DNA of 64,000 nt from Fomitopsis serialis (Eukaryota; Basidiomycota; Agaricomycetes; Polyporales; Fomitopsidaceae): assembly GCF_022376445.1 (NCBI RefSeq), contig NW_025954980.1, forward strand, positions 421,093-485,092, read 5' to 3'. The stretch's first letter is position 1. Every line of letters begins with the position of its first letter. The position numbers and the translations under genes are program-made. Under the pieces are notes generated by a model. It was given only the letters and a program-made list of their open reading frames with translations, did not search any database and had not been told where the DNA came from. This document shows, in pieces, positions 26,901 through 39,200 of the stretch.

Positions 26901-28081
26901 CTGGCCACAAGATGTCTCGGAAACGGACACTGGTCAGAAGCCGTGAGGCCACAGAGCGACGCGGAGTTAGTCGACGCAGGCATAACGGGTTCAGGTATCT
27001 AACACGTTCTGTACCGTGATCATTAACTGAGGCTGTTTATAGCTTACGGCACGGAGACGAGGTTCCGTTTCGCCGTACACGACAGAGAACGGCTCTTGCG
27101 TAGGGCGCTGACTGCGTACTTAGGTGCGGCTAGTGAGTTCACGGGTGAGGAGAGCAAGTAGGATTGGCTGAATGCGACGCTAACGATATTTCAGAACCGG
27201 ACATCACTCTCGTCTTCTCGCCGATCGTGACGACGCCGAAGGAAGAGCGGACGTCTCGGTTCTTGGGTATGTGACAGCTTCCCTGACAGTGAAGGCCTAA
27301 CATACTGATGGATCTCCAAGCCACGGTACCGACTGTTGGCGATGCGATCGAGGCACTGAATCATCTTTGTGATGACCTCTCTTCCTCAATCAAGCGAATA
27401 GCGGATATATCGGCTGAGCTGAACTCGAAGACGTACATACGGGTGGAGAACATCGAGGACGTACGTAGACCGCATATACTCGGTACTTGGAAGCCACGAA
27501 AACTGATATTGTGTACAGATCATCCCAATGTCGGATCCCGCATTGTTGGAGAACCTCGACATGCGACAGAGGCAATCGCTGATCGCAAGGCAACTGGCTC
27601 GGTGGCGCACCGACGCCGGTCGGCGTGCGCACGTCACCCTGAGTAGCCCCAGTCCAGTTTCTGCTAGGTGTGTCTCATAACGTTCGACAGGCTCGCTGGA
27701 GATGCTCCTGTTGCTGTTGTGGCGGCACCTGGAGTTCTACTGCGAAGGCAGGCACATCAACAACCCCGATCTTAAAGGCTCGATATCGCACACCATGCGC
27801 TTCGCGTCATCACCCGACATTGAGACGTTGAAGGTAGAGGCCGCGAGGAAGGTTGTGCCTGCGTTCCACAAGCTGGAGAGCCTGGATTTGGTACGTTCCT
27901 TCGGTACCTGTAGTCGGAAGGGCGCTGTTATTGATGCCCCATCCAGACCGAGGACACTGTCGGGAAGGAATGGCAGTCATACGAAAGCTATATCGAGATC
28001 ATGTCGCGGAGGATCAAGGAGACGGTTGGCTTGCAGGATGAACCGGAGGGAGGACAGGACGGGGATACATACATCTCGTGA
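20925..28081 (+). CDS. NUP192: Nucleoporin Nup192/Nup205
   Basis: Large inner-ring scaffold nucleoporin of the nuclear pore complex, an alpha-helical solenoid. It starts MSSLASVTQLRTLLLSALS. Conserved blocks include EFFEELMAHKPLLTNLYDVGP, NPDFARQTLFISQELDVSE and ALYFLGRMGFLAPNE; a very long central exon starts near 21813. After many short introns the C-terminal third ends GGQDGDTYIS before TGA at 28079-28081. A missing base near 24780 (TAC-CTG read as TACTG) splits the central exon into two open frames that overlap in protein sense. The join of exon 1 (ending 21101) to exon 2 (near 21160) is also off by one. The expected product is about 2,000 residues, normal for the family. Convergent with SFT2 over 140 bp. 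Confidence 0.9.
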
Positions 28082-28221
28082 ACATTGTCAGTTTCAACGC
28101 AGGGATCCCAAAAGGAGTAGTCTTGTACATATGTGTTATCAGGGATGTCGGAACAAGCACACTGAATCTGGCTAGCATAAACATCCCAAGACGGCAGGAG
28201 CAATAACAGTAAGTATACACG

Positions 28222-29169
28222 TCAGAACGGGAGCAGGTTGCCAGCCCCCCGCAGGGCCATTTGGCCGCCGAAGCGCAGTGTTGTGACCCCTCCTGGAAAG
28301 TATGCGAGCACGTAGGAAACTAGAGCGACAACCTACGCACGCCGGTTAGACCAACGCACAAAACACATTTTTATGGTATACTCACTTGTATGATGGCGCC
28401 TATGAGGGAACCGAGGTATGAATGTGGCTGGAGATAGTGCGGTGCGTCGTGAGTAGGGCCTACACGCGCAAGTAGTGGAACTCACTCCAAGGGAGAAGTA
28501 GAGCGTAAGGGCCAGACTACCGATGTACGCGCACGAGAACGGTAGCCGTTCTTTGGATACGAGGTGTTTTAAGTGGTTGATCGGCCCAATGAGGACCGAG
28601 AATCTGGGGGAGACGCGTCAGGAAGAGAAAACGGTCAAGCGTACGGCTGCTCCAATTACCCAAACATGATCAGCAAACTCCCCAGACTACATCAACCGAA
28701 CATTGTCAGGCAGGAAACGAAGTAGAGGATTGTGGTTACGTACCTGAACGCAAGGGCGAACTTTGCTGGTCGGAGAGCAATCATAGGCAGCGTCAAGAAC
28801 GCGACGAAGAAACAGACTGCTGCGCCAATCAAGCAGCCTCCGAATCCAAGCAGCCTACGGGTCGAATGCAATAGAACATCGCCACGTACCGTGCGCGCAA
28901 CATCGTAAGCACATTCGTTAGTTCACCCTCACAAGGCTATAGTACCGCGCGTACCTCTCCCATCTTGATAGTGCAAAGTACGCCTCCTCATCGTTTGACC
29001 GCTCCGTCGAGCGCAAGGGTATGTAGCCACCTCCAATGGCGTTGTAGAAACGCGCGAACCGCCCTGACGGAGGACCCGCCGCGTCCTGCTGAGGCTCCGC
29101 GTTATTTGACTGTGCCCATCGGAATTGGGAGAGATTATTTCTGAAAGATTGTTCTGCTGGGCCGGACAT
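28222..29169 (-). CDS. SFT2: SFT2-family vesicle transport protein
   Basis: Small four-helix membrane protein of the Golgi/endosome, genetically linked to SNARE-dependent retrograde transport. The spliced protein is 207 residues: a soluble N-terminus of about 70 residues (MSGPAEQSFRNNLSQFRWAQ), then four hydrophobic segments, with the conserved GFGGCLIGAAVCFFVAFLTLP, a GPINHLKHLVSKERLPF loop and a final SYVLAYFPGG. Exons (minus strand): 29169-28955, 28854-28744, 28686-28660, 28603-28486, 28427-28386, 28332-28222. They total 624 nt in frame without any correction; exon 3 is just 27 nt. Intact and well supported. Confidence 0.92.
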
Positions 29170-31219
29170 GATGGACGGCGTCGACGAGGAGGACAGCGAG
29201 CGAGTTGCCAGTGGAGGCGGTGGCGGTGGGGACGTGAGCGGGGCTGCGACACTGGCGCTCGCTGCAGCGGACGGTAGCGCTCGTGCACCGGCCCGCGCAG
29301 TGCGCGCACCTTCTCCTACTCGATCTGTCGTGCTCAGCTTTACTTCCTAACGTTACTTTCAACAACGGCTTTGCTTGTGGCTTGAGAGCCTGACGGCTCG
29401 AGTTGCACTGTACCACGACCAAGCCTCTCCGTTCGGCATACCATCCTCAATATTCAATATTTGCCAGCTGAGAGATGCGCCTGCATTTTTCCTAGGGACG
29501 TCAACGCACATATCATTCCTCAAGTTTGGGACCAACGTCTCTCGGCGTACCTCGCTCAGACATATCTCCTTTTGTCTGGAAATATAGAGTGAGTGCTCAA
29601 TCCTCCCGAAACCGCTCGACTTTTTTTGAACAGCAGTACATTGAGACACGTCCCTATTCCTTTCGTCGAAGCCTTATGATTGGGTTGCTGCGAGTAGGGT
29701 CCAGCGACTTGGGCTGCGCACTTGGTACTGCATCTTCTGCGCAGTTGTCTCACCCACGTCAACGCCTGACAGGCCTGACATCGCGGCAAGGTAAATTTCA
29801 GTGCGGAATATAAGATTTTCCTGGTGTCCCAATTCACTGAGTCCTCTCGTGTCAGTATCCGCGGTCGACGAATGAGCTTGGCTAGACGCATGATGATCCG
29901 CTGCATTGAAGGCTGCCGAATGAGCCCTCACTTGGGGAACAGGCTTCACACGCGGCTGTCGCTCTCTGTTACCGCAGCAATTGAAAACGACTTAAAGGTC
30001 CACTTTTCGACCTGACAGCAACGGCAACGTTCATTCAATGAGCCTTTACCGTGCTGCCCAGAAACCTTTGTGACGCATCTCACTTACCCATCCTTGTTCT
30101 CTCGCACTCACGCCTTAGCCCCAAACACATTTTGTGTGGCAGATCCCGGTGAACATCCATCAATCAACACGGATGCAAACAAGCTCTTCTGCCAGGCCAT
30201 CGTGTGGATTGACCCGGTCTTAAGGTTATGTTGGCAGGTCACCGAAACAGCGGAGTACTGAGTCCATAGTTATCACTTCGTACCTCAGGTACGTGTGACA
30301 ATATTGTGGCGCCGCATCCATATCCTAATATCCTCAGCCGCACCCTTGGTACAGGGCCCATTAAAATGCGAACATTTGCAATGCACCCCATTACTGTGAG
30401 CCTTTGAATGGAGCTGAACGGATCAAATGTCGTCCGAAGCTTCGTTCACTTAGACGACAATGGCAGCTTTCATTCACCAAGCCTGAGGGCGCCGCTGTGT
30501 ATGTCAAACTTCGCTTCCTTCTATGATTGAGGCCATTGAGATGTCCCTAGATCACCTTGGTTCTTTGTCGGAATGTTAAATTTCCTGCACAATGAATTAT
30601 TGGGGCTGGAGGGGCTGAATGTGCGAGGAGTTGCCTTGTGGCGATAAACACAACTCCAGCACACCCCGTCGCCAATCTCATATCGTCCATATCGCAGCCC
30701 GATCATTTCCGGGACACCTCACAGCCTCTCGTGCAAAGTTCTTCAGCTTTTCGCGAGATGCCAACGCCGCGCGTCACGGTCCCCAGAATACACACATTGC
30801 CTTCCTGGCGCTGATCGTGGAAAGCCATGCACCTCATCTGGTCAGTGTGTCCCTAAAGATACGAGCACTTCCTCATTTTCGCAAAAACTTACAGGCGGCA
30901 CAGACGGTGACTTGCCATTCAATTCTATGACATTCATCTATGGGCTGGCGCTGCAGGAACTCGTCGCCCCTCGAGCGAACACATCGGTCAGGGCTCCGCT
31001 GAGACACTGGCAGCCCTCCTCCGGTGGCGTTTTATTCAGTGGCACATATGAATGCACCGGGCCGAGGGTGCCGTCATTTGTCTGCGGGCATGCAAGTGGA
31101 ACAAAGAACTAGCTCGACTTGAGACCGCTCGGACGGAAGCCAGACGAGAAATTACTATACAACATGTGGTGAACCTCGGAGTTCGTGTATCTTCAACCCC
31201 CTCATCGCTGGCAGTTCCC
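29170..31219. other. Intergenic, about 2 kb upstream of SFT2
   Basis: No supported gene. Open frames up to about 126 codons overlap one another and carry no recognisable domain. A GTACCT-C-AGGTAC inverted repeat lies near 30280. Slightly poorer in GC than the flanking exons. Confidence 0.45.
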
Positions 31220-32170
31220 TTAGACCCCTGGTTTCAGCCTCTTGAATTCTTTCGTGTTCTCCTCGATCGCGACCTCCGCCGGCAGACGCTCCATGCTGGA
31301 CGCGCCGAAAAATCCGTGAACCCCCCTCGTTCTGCTCAAGACGTAATTTGCGTCTTCTGCCCGCGCGATCGGTCCTCCGTGACACAACACGATGATGTCC
31401 GGGTTGGCCTTCACAGCCGCATCTCGACACGCCTGAATCGTGCTCACGCAGTCGTCCAGAGTCACGCTGGTCTGGGCGCCGATGCTGCCGGAGGTAGTCA
31501 GGCCCATGTGGACAACGAGTACATCGGCACCCGCCCGCGTCATGGCGACGGCCTGTTCGACATCGAACACGTAAGGCGTGGTCAGGAGCCCGAGCTGGTG
31601 CGCCTCCCGAATCATCTCGACCTCCAGCGCGTAGCTCATTCCAGTTTCTTCGAGATTCTGGCGGAAGTTGCCGTCGATCAGGCCCACGGTGGGGAAGTTC
31701 TGCACGCCGCAGAAACCAGTATCCACCAGCTGCCGAAGGAACCGCGGCATGGATCTGAATGGGTCGGTGCCGCAAACGCCTGCGAGGACCCCGGCATTTT
31801 GCACGACGGGAAGAACTTCATTTGCCTGTGGTTGCGAACGCCCCTCAGCGAAGACATCGATATGCGGTCAGCAACGGACGAACCATGTCAAGGACAATGG
31901 CGTTGGCGTCACCGTAGGGCATGAGGCCTGCTAGTGAGCCACGTCCTGCCATGCGGAAGCGGCCGCTATTGTAGAGGACGATCAGATCCGCCCCTCCCTT
32001 CTCAATGAACTTGGCCGAAAGACCGATTCCTAGGATGGAGTCAGCTCGAGGCACATGCTCGTATGACTGTTGCTAGACTTACCTGCCCCAGCCCCCAGAA
32101 TGATATCTCCTGACGCAATCGTCTCTCGCAGACGCTTCAGTGCTTCATCTCTGTTAGCTGGACGAGGCAT
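31220..32170 (-). CDS. TIM-barrel protein of the Tm-1 C-terminal / PEP-hydrolase-like family
   Basis: Predicted TIM-barrel enzyme of unknown reaction, the same fold as the C-terminal half of plant Tm-1. The start is [18 protein letters not shown]; conserved blocks are [62 protein letters not shown] and IVLCHGGPI, with a C-terminus ending FKRLKPGV. Exons (minus strand): 32170-32083, 32029-31884, 31825-31220, which total 840 nt (279 residues) and are intact. It diverges from the Tm-1-like gene with 294 bp between start codons, so the two are probably co-expressed and act together. The reaction and substrate are not known to me. Confidence 0.88.
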
Positions 32171-32464
32171 CTCTGATATGGTCTAGGACAAGGGCAGGCG
32201 AGTGCGTGGAATCGATGATACTCACTGTGCGAAGCTTCTAAGGGTCACGTAGCCCCCACGTCAGCCGCTGCGTCATGTGCAGTGAATGGTACTCCGAGTC
32301 TCCTGATCCGCCGCTCCGTTGCTCTAATTTGCTAATGACGATGGCCTGTGTCAGATGGTGCCGAATATGACCCAACACGGATGGTTCGATTTTCAAGATT
32401 CTCATGCATACGTTTCGTCGCCCAGGTGAGCTCCACACGGTACAACTGGCTGACGCATGAAGTC
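32171..32464. promoter_or_regulatory. Bidirectional promoter of the split Tm-1 pair
   Basis: 294 bp separate the two divergent start codons (32170 on minus, 32465 on plus). No palindrome or TATA box stood out. A shared promoter is inferred from spacing. Confidence 0.5.
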
Positions 32465-33678
32465 ATGTCGACGCCGACGCCTACCGTCCTCCTCATCGGA
32501 ACTTGCGACACAAAGCTGGACGAACTTGTATACGTTCACAATAGGCTCGTTGAAGAGCATGGCGTTCAATGCAAGCTCGTCGACGTAGGCAGAAACCCTT
32601 GCTCCCACCCGTTAATCGCGTTCACGCAGGCCGACATCCTCGCTAACTCCGGCTTACCAGCGCCGGCCGACCTGCAGGCCCTTCCTCGCGGAGAGCTCAT
32701 TTCGACCATCATAGAGCACACGACCCTCTGGTTTCGTCGCTGCATCGGGGACAAGAGATACATGGGGCTATCGGGTTGGGCGGAAGCGGCGGGTCGTCCC
32801 TCTGCGCGGAAGTGATGCGGGCTGCTCTTCCGCTCGGCTTCCCGAAGCTCATTGTGAGCACGGTGGCCGGTGGCGACGTCCACGCATATGTCGGCGAGAC
32901 CGACCTGAGCATGATGCACAGCGTGGTGGATATCGCAGGGTTGAACGGCATCCTGTCTCCCATCCTGGAGAATGCGGCCGGCGCAATTGCAGGCATGGCC
33001 CGCGCCCAACAGTCTCGCGACAATCAGTCCGTGCCATCTCCAACCACAGGGATGTTCCGCTCGGACTCTGGAGATAAACGCATCGCTATCACCATGTTTG
33101 GAGTGACTACACCTGCGGTGACTTACGCTCGAGAGCTACTCGCCGCCTATCCTTGCACCACGTACGTCTTCCACGCGTCCGGTGCCGGCGGGAGGGCGCT
33201 GGAGAAGCTTGCTGAGTCCCGGTACTGGTCCGGCATTCTCGACCTCACCACGACGGAGCTCGCGGATGCTCTTCTGGGCGGTGTCCTGAGCGCAGGAGAC
33301 CAACGCCTCACTGCGGCAGCCGCCGCACGTATCCCACAAGTCGTGTCCCTCGGAGCACTGGACATGGCGAATTTCGGGCCCATGGACGCGGTCCCCGGGC
33401 ACTACAAGGGTCGGAATCTCTTCAAACACAACCCGAGCATGACGCTCTTGCGCACGTCGCCGGAGGATTGCAAGATCCTCGGGAGACAGGTCGGGGAACG
33501 ATTGAAAGACGCGGACCCAGACATCACGGAGATCTGGGTACCAAAACGCGGCGTGAGCGCACTGAGCGTCAAGGACGCACCGTTTTGGGACCCGGAGGCA
33601 GACGCGGCGCTATTTGCAGCGGTGAAAGGCGGGCTGGGCGACAGCGAGGTTCGGCTGTGGAAGTGGACACGGATATAA
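32465..33678 (+). CDS. Tm-1-like ATP-binding protein (UPF0261)
   Basis: Homologue of the N-terminal half of plant Tm-1. In tomato that domain takes part in binding a viral replicase; the ancestral enzymatic role is unknown. It starts MSTPTPTVLLIGTCDTKLDELV and continues to the glycine-rich loop IGLGGSGGSSLCAE and STVAGGDV; the C-terminus ends EVRLWKWTRI. It is a single exon of 1214 nt. One base is missing in a G run at about 32764-32768, just before the glycine-rich loop; adding it gives 1215 nt and 404 residues. I chose this ATG because an open extension upstream (to 32348) is not conserved-looking and would overlap the promoter. Confidence 0.9.
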
Positions 33679-35001
33679 ACGAGAAGGAGTTTGTCGAGGG
33701 TGTTGTTCACAGATTGGTGGAATGATGGGCATGTCGCGACTAGACGGTCAGTAGATGTTAGTAGGTCCGTTATTGCAACAGAGGTTGAACGGACCTCGTC
33801 TGATCATATATCCGACCACGGAGGACAGTAAAAGCATGTATTTGTGACCCCACTATGACCGCAGAGTTGATCGCGAAACAGTAATACTGGTCCTTGTATG
33901 ACGTCGTGTAATTGGCTCACTGCTCGAGCAATCTGCATACACGACTTGTGGGACGCTGTGGGTGTACGTAAGAAATACGGACCGATTTGATAGCACGATA
34001 CTCTACCAGGACCTTCATTTCCGCTGACACAGCCTGCAGGGTGGGCACCCACCATAAAGTTCGCGGCGTTGGAATCGCGATCAGGGCGTTAGCGTACCAG
34101 GCTGCAAGCATGGACCGCGCTCTTTGGATCGGAGACCGACAATGATGGGCCCGCCGTTCCCAAGGAGTATTTCATACTGCAGGTGGGCCAGGTCCCCGCG
34201 TCGACCACACGTTTAGCGCAGTCATTCGACTAGTGGCCGACAGACATCGGTGTCCCCGTGCCAGTGGTGTCCAAGTGGTGTCGTACACATCAATTCATGC
34301 GGCGTTTGCGTTCCCCTAACGTTCTTCATGCACGTTGTGCTGGCGCGTCGGCCGTGGCTTGCATTGTTGCGCATGTATACATAGTTGTCTGGTGCGGCGG
34401 CTCCTCGAATATATCTGATCTATGCCGCGAGCACCGTCACAGTCTTTCTGGAAGTCATGTAAGAGGGCTGTTGTTGTGACGGTGCCATTATGACCTGCCT
34501 TTAAACTATATTGACTTACTGTGCTGTGCTGATACGTCTCCGCGTTCCAGTCCATGCGTTCAGCCAGCCGTCTACTATGCCTATTCCATACCGTGACAGC
34601 AAGCGAGGAAGCTGGTCTCCTAGATACCGTATTCTCAATGGCGACGAATGGAGCTTGTGATCGGCGTCCAGACATAAGTACCCATGCAGTGAGCTGGGAG
34701 AATCAGGGACTTAGCTGGGTACCGAAAATCGGAACAGCCAACCCAATACAAGACAGAAGTAAGGGGCCGTCGTACACAGCCAAAACCATGAGTGTTCATT
34801 CATGCGGGAATATAGAAGTCGTAGGTGGATGATATGTACACTACCCATAACGGCAGCGGGCCGATACGAATGGTGAGTGATGCGATTAGACTCAGAAGGG
34901 ATAGCACAGACAATGGGATAGGGATACACAGCGATGATGACGACAATGACCGAAGAAGCCTGAAGGAGAAAGCGGACCGGATCGGGGCGGAGGTTTCAAT
35001 T
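33679..35001. other. Intergenic, 1.3 kb
   Basis: No supported gene. Lies between the 3' ends of the Tm-1-like gene (+) and the UBE2G1-like gene (-). Open frames here are short and overlapping. Confidence 0.45.
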
Positions 35002-35996
35002 TCAGTCGTAAGCCTCCTCAGCGCTTCTCCGGACCAAGCGTCGCACCCGCTTCCTGTACGCTGCGCGAAGCGGAGCAGTCTGTCAGGGTATGTCAATGAC
35101 ACGAAGCGATGGTGGTACATACCATCAAAGTTCTCCCTGACCTCCTTCGCAGCGTCGACGTTTGCGGGACTGTCTAGGTTGGGCTTCTCGGATGAGAGCA
35201 GCGAGATGACACTCAGCAGCTAATTCCACCGAATAACTAGATCAGCGCGGGGGTCGTGTAGGGAAGCATATGACGCACAATAGACTCCACTGTGTGGACT
35301 GGCAACCACCTCTCTCCCGAGTCCTCATAGCCATACTGGTCCTCGCCCGGAGGGTGCTGTGAGCGTGTATGTCATTGGCGAAGACCATATGGAGAAAGTA
35401 TGGACTGCACTAACGAGAATCGAGATGCATACGGTGCCATCCGGGTAGACTGAGATGCGTCTGTGTTGAGTGTCGTGATCCTCAAAAGAACTATATAGAA
35501 CTCACTATTAGGATGCCACATCTGCGTGAGGAACTTCATCTTGGGTGGCAGCAGAGGATATTCCTCCGGGAAGCTGAGCCGAGCCCTGAAGAAGCCGCCC
35601 TCGCTGAAGCAAGCGCACCGCGATTAGGTAGGATAACCATGAAATAGCACATTTGTACTCACTAGATGGTATCGGGCGGCCTGGCTCTCAAAGTCAGCAC
35701 TTGCTTGAGCGAGAGGTACTGTATGTACTCACCCGATGAGCATAATTTCCCACTCGTAGAAGTTGTTGTCATCAACTAGCCCTACAGTTGTCAATGCCGC
35801 GCAGCAAAAGCAGCATCGAGCATGCGATGAACACATGGCGAGAATTGTTAACCACTATGTGCGCCATTGGTGTGATTACCGGAGACGCACCTGCTGAGAA
35901 ACCATCGAGGGGACGTTTCTTGAGCTCAGCAAGCTGGCGTCGGAGTAGCAGTGTGTTTGAGTTGGATGGAGTCGATGTCGCGGACGGTCTCGACAT
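35002..35996 (-). CDS. Ubiquitin-conjugating enzyme, UBE2G1 type
   Basis: E2 enzyme that accepts ubiquitin from E1 and passes it on with an E3. The 179-residue protein starts MSRPSATSTPSNSNT. It carries LLLRRQLAELKKRPLDGFSAG, the catalytic cysteine in DGTVCISIL, and the acidic-loop insertion HPPGEDQYGYEDSGERW typical of the Ubc7/Cdc34/UBE2G group, then a basic tail. Exons (minus strand): 35996-35891, 35781-35733, 35680-35663, 35603-35506, 35449-35415, 35356-35279, 35219-35123, 35060-35002, totalling 540 nt with no correction needed; the third exon is only 18 nt. LLRRQLAEL and WLPVHTVES fit UBE2G1 better than Ubc7, whose orthologue lies 5.7 kb away. Confidence 0.92.
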
Positions 35997-36270
35997 TGTT
36001 GGGAACGTCGTGCGAGGTGGCTGGGGAAGGTGTCGTAGCTCGCAGTCAAGAGGCGGATCGATTGAGAGCCTGCGGGGCGGGCGGGCGCTACGATTTTATA
36101 GTCCGGACTAAGCGTGGGAATCTTTATAATGAAGTCTACGCGCGAGTCTGCATTCGGCCCATCCTAACTTTGCACAAATCCTCCTCAACCCTACCTTGCC
36201 GTCGTCGACTACAGAGACAAGTCCGGGGGCATACAGAAAGCGAGGGGACCCTTCTCGCAGCTGCTCGGAC

Positions 36271-39200
36271 ATGGTTGGTCATGAAGAGGACGACCAGGAC
36301 TGGGAGAAGGCCGGTCAGCCTAACTGGCGCGGGCTGGGATTGACCGATCCCATCAAGAGTGTAGAGGTGTGCTTGTGAGTTGTTCGCACCTTGGCATACT
36401 GATCTGAACGCGAATTGACAGGATAAATGGCTCTTGCTCCCGGCCTTCCTCAAAGTGAAGGGTCTAGTCAAGCAGCACATAGACTCGTTCAATTACTTCG
36501 TGGACGTCGACATCAAGAATATCCTGAAGGCGAATAACAAGGTCACGTCGGACGTCGACCCCCGTTTCTGGCTGAAGTACACAGACATCCATGTCGGCTT
36601 CCCGGATCGTACGGACGCAGACGCGATCGACAAAACCGTGACGCCGCACGAATGTCGTTTGAGAGACGCGACCTACAGCGCACCAATTCTTGTGACAATC
36701 CAGTACACCCGAGGAAGAGCGTCGTGCGGCGAGCGAATGTCAATATTGGTCGAATCCCTATCATGCTTCGGAGTAACAAGTGTTGGCTCAATGGAAGGAA
36801 CGAACACAGCTGGCGCGAATGACCGAGTGTCCTCTGGATCCAGGAGGGTATTTTATTGTCAAGGGCACGGAGAAAGTCATTCTCGTTCAGGAACAGCTTA
36901 GTAAGAACCGTATCATCGTTGAGGTGGATCCGACGAAGGGCATTGTACAGGCGTCGTGTACATCGTGCGTGTCTACTTCCGACAATAGCACAGCGTCCGG
37001 CACTGAATTCATTCTAGATCGACACATGGGGCCTGAAGTCCAAAACTTACGTTGCAACCAAGAAGGGCAAGATATATCTTCGTCATAACTCGATTCACGA
37101 GGACGTGCCGATTGCCATCGCGCTCAAGGCGCTCGGTATCCAGTCCGACAAGGAAATCCTCCTTCTGACGGCCGGTCCCCATGAGGCGTACAAGTCTGCC
37201 TTTTCCCCAAACCTTGAGGAGACCGCCAAACTAGGCATCTTCACCCGACACCAAGCTCTAGAGTGGATCGGATCTCGGGTGAAAGTCAATCGACGAGTAG
37301 TTGGGCCGAGGCGGCCAGCTTGGGAGGAGGCGCTGGAAGCGCTTGCGACCATTGTCCTGGCTCATGTGCCCGTACATGGACTGGACTTCCGATCGAAGGC
37401 GATCTTTGTTGCGACAATGACGCGGCGCGTGCTTATGGCTATGGACGACGAGAAGATGGTAGACGATAGGGATTACGTCGGTAACAAGCGTCTCGAGTTG
37501 TAAGCGTCTGATTTCATCTAGCACAGATTTATTGCGTTCAGTACCAATGCTGACCCGTGTCTCACCAGGGCGGGACAACTCTTGGCGCTACTGTTCGAAG
37601 ATCTCTTCAAAACGTTCAACGCCAATCTCAAGTCTGCCATCGACAAGGTGCTGAAGAAGCCCTCTCGGACAAGCGAGTTCGACGCCTTCAATACAATGCA
37701 ATTCCAAGGCGATCATATCACCTCTGGTTTCGTGCGCGCCATCTCCACGGGGAATTGGTCGTTGAAGCGATTCAAGATGGATCGCGCCGGCGTCACACAC
37801 GTCCTCAGCAGGCTCTCCTTCATCTCCGCCCTCGGAATGATGACGCGTATCTCGTCGCAGTTCGAGAAGACGCGCAAGGTCAGTGGTCCGCGTGCGTTGC
37901 AGCCTAGCCAGTGGGGCATGCTCTGTCCTAGTGATACCCCCGAAGGAGAGGCCTGCGGGCTGGTCAAGAACCTGGCGCTTATGACACACATCACGACAGA
38001 CGTGGAGGAGGACCCGATCATCAAGATAGCGTTCGTGCTCGGCGTCGAAGGTGTGCCTTTGCATCGCCCTGCTCCACTGCTGGTGCGATGCTGACCACGC
38101 GTCGTTGTCATGTACAGATATCAGCTTGGTGACTGGGGCAGAGATCTACGGGCCGAATGTCTTCGTTGTCAATGTCAACGGCACTATCATTGGGCTCACT
38201 CGCTACCCGGCGCGGTTCGTTAGTAACTTCCGGAAGCTGCGACGCGCCGGGAGGTTCAGCGAATTCGTCAGTGTATACATTAACCATCACCACCGCACCG
38301 TGCTCATCGCCAGCGACGGAGGACGAATTTGCCGCCCTATGATCATTGTCGAGAACGGTAGACCGCGCGTAACATCTGATCACGTCTTGGTACATTCCGT
38401 CTCCTGTTCCGTTTACAGCGGCGCTCACCATCGATCGTCCAGGAACTCAAGAAAGGTCTGGTCACCTTCGATGACTTCCTGCGCAGAGGCCTAGTGGAGT
38501 ATCTCGATGTGAACGAAGAGAACGACTCGTACATTGCGCTGTATGAGTCCGATATCGGGCCTACCACGACTCACCTAGAGATCGAGCCCTTCACGCTGCT
38601 TGGCGCCGTCGCAGGGCTCATTCCCTACCCTCATCACAACCAATCACCGCGTAACACTTACCAATGTGCTATGGGTAAACAAGCTATCGGTGCGATCGGC
38701 TACAACCACTGAACCGGATAGACACCCTACTCTACCTCTCCGTTTACCCGCAGCACCCATGGTCAAGACAAAGACAATAGAGTTGATTGGCTATGACAAG
38801 TTGCCCGCCGGACAGAACGCCACGGTGGCAGTCATGAGCTATTCCGGTTATGATATCGAGGATGCGCTTATTCTGAACAAGGTTTGCCCACTACCTGACA
38901 CGCACCCTGGAATCGTCCAAAACTCACCCTCTGCGCTAGGCCAGCCTGGATCGTGGCTACGGCCGTTGCCAGGTCTTGCGCAAGAATGCAACGCTGATCA
39001 GGAAGTACCCCAACGGAACGTACGTCCATGGAGATACCTTATTAAGCGTAGTATTGATGGGCTTCGTAGTTTCGACCGACTAGCGGACGCACCGGTGGAT
39101 GAGAACGGTCAAATTCAAAAGAAGTTCGACATCATCCAGATGGATGGCTTAGCGGGCGTCGGTGAACGTGTCGACCCTGGTGACTCTACATCAACAAGCA

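Noticed and set aside
28427..28486. Alternative SFT2 acceptor giving a longer exon 5
   Set aside because: It shifts the frame and destroys the conserved PHSYLGSLIGAIIQ segment; the acceptor before 28427 keeps it in phase.
32348..32464. Upstream extension of the Tm-1-like protein
   Set aside because: The frame is open, but the residues are not conserved-looking and would use most of the shared promoter; the ATG at 32465 starts directly before the conserved core.
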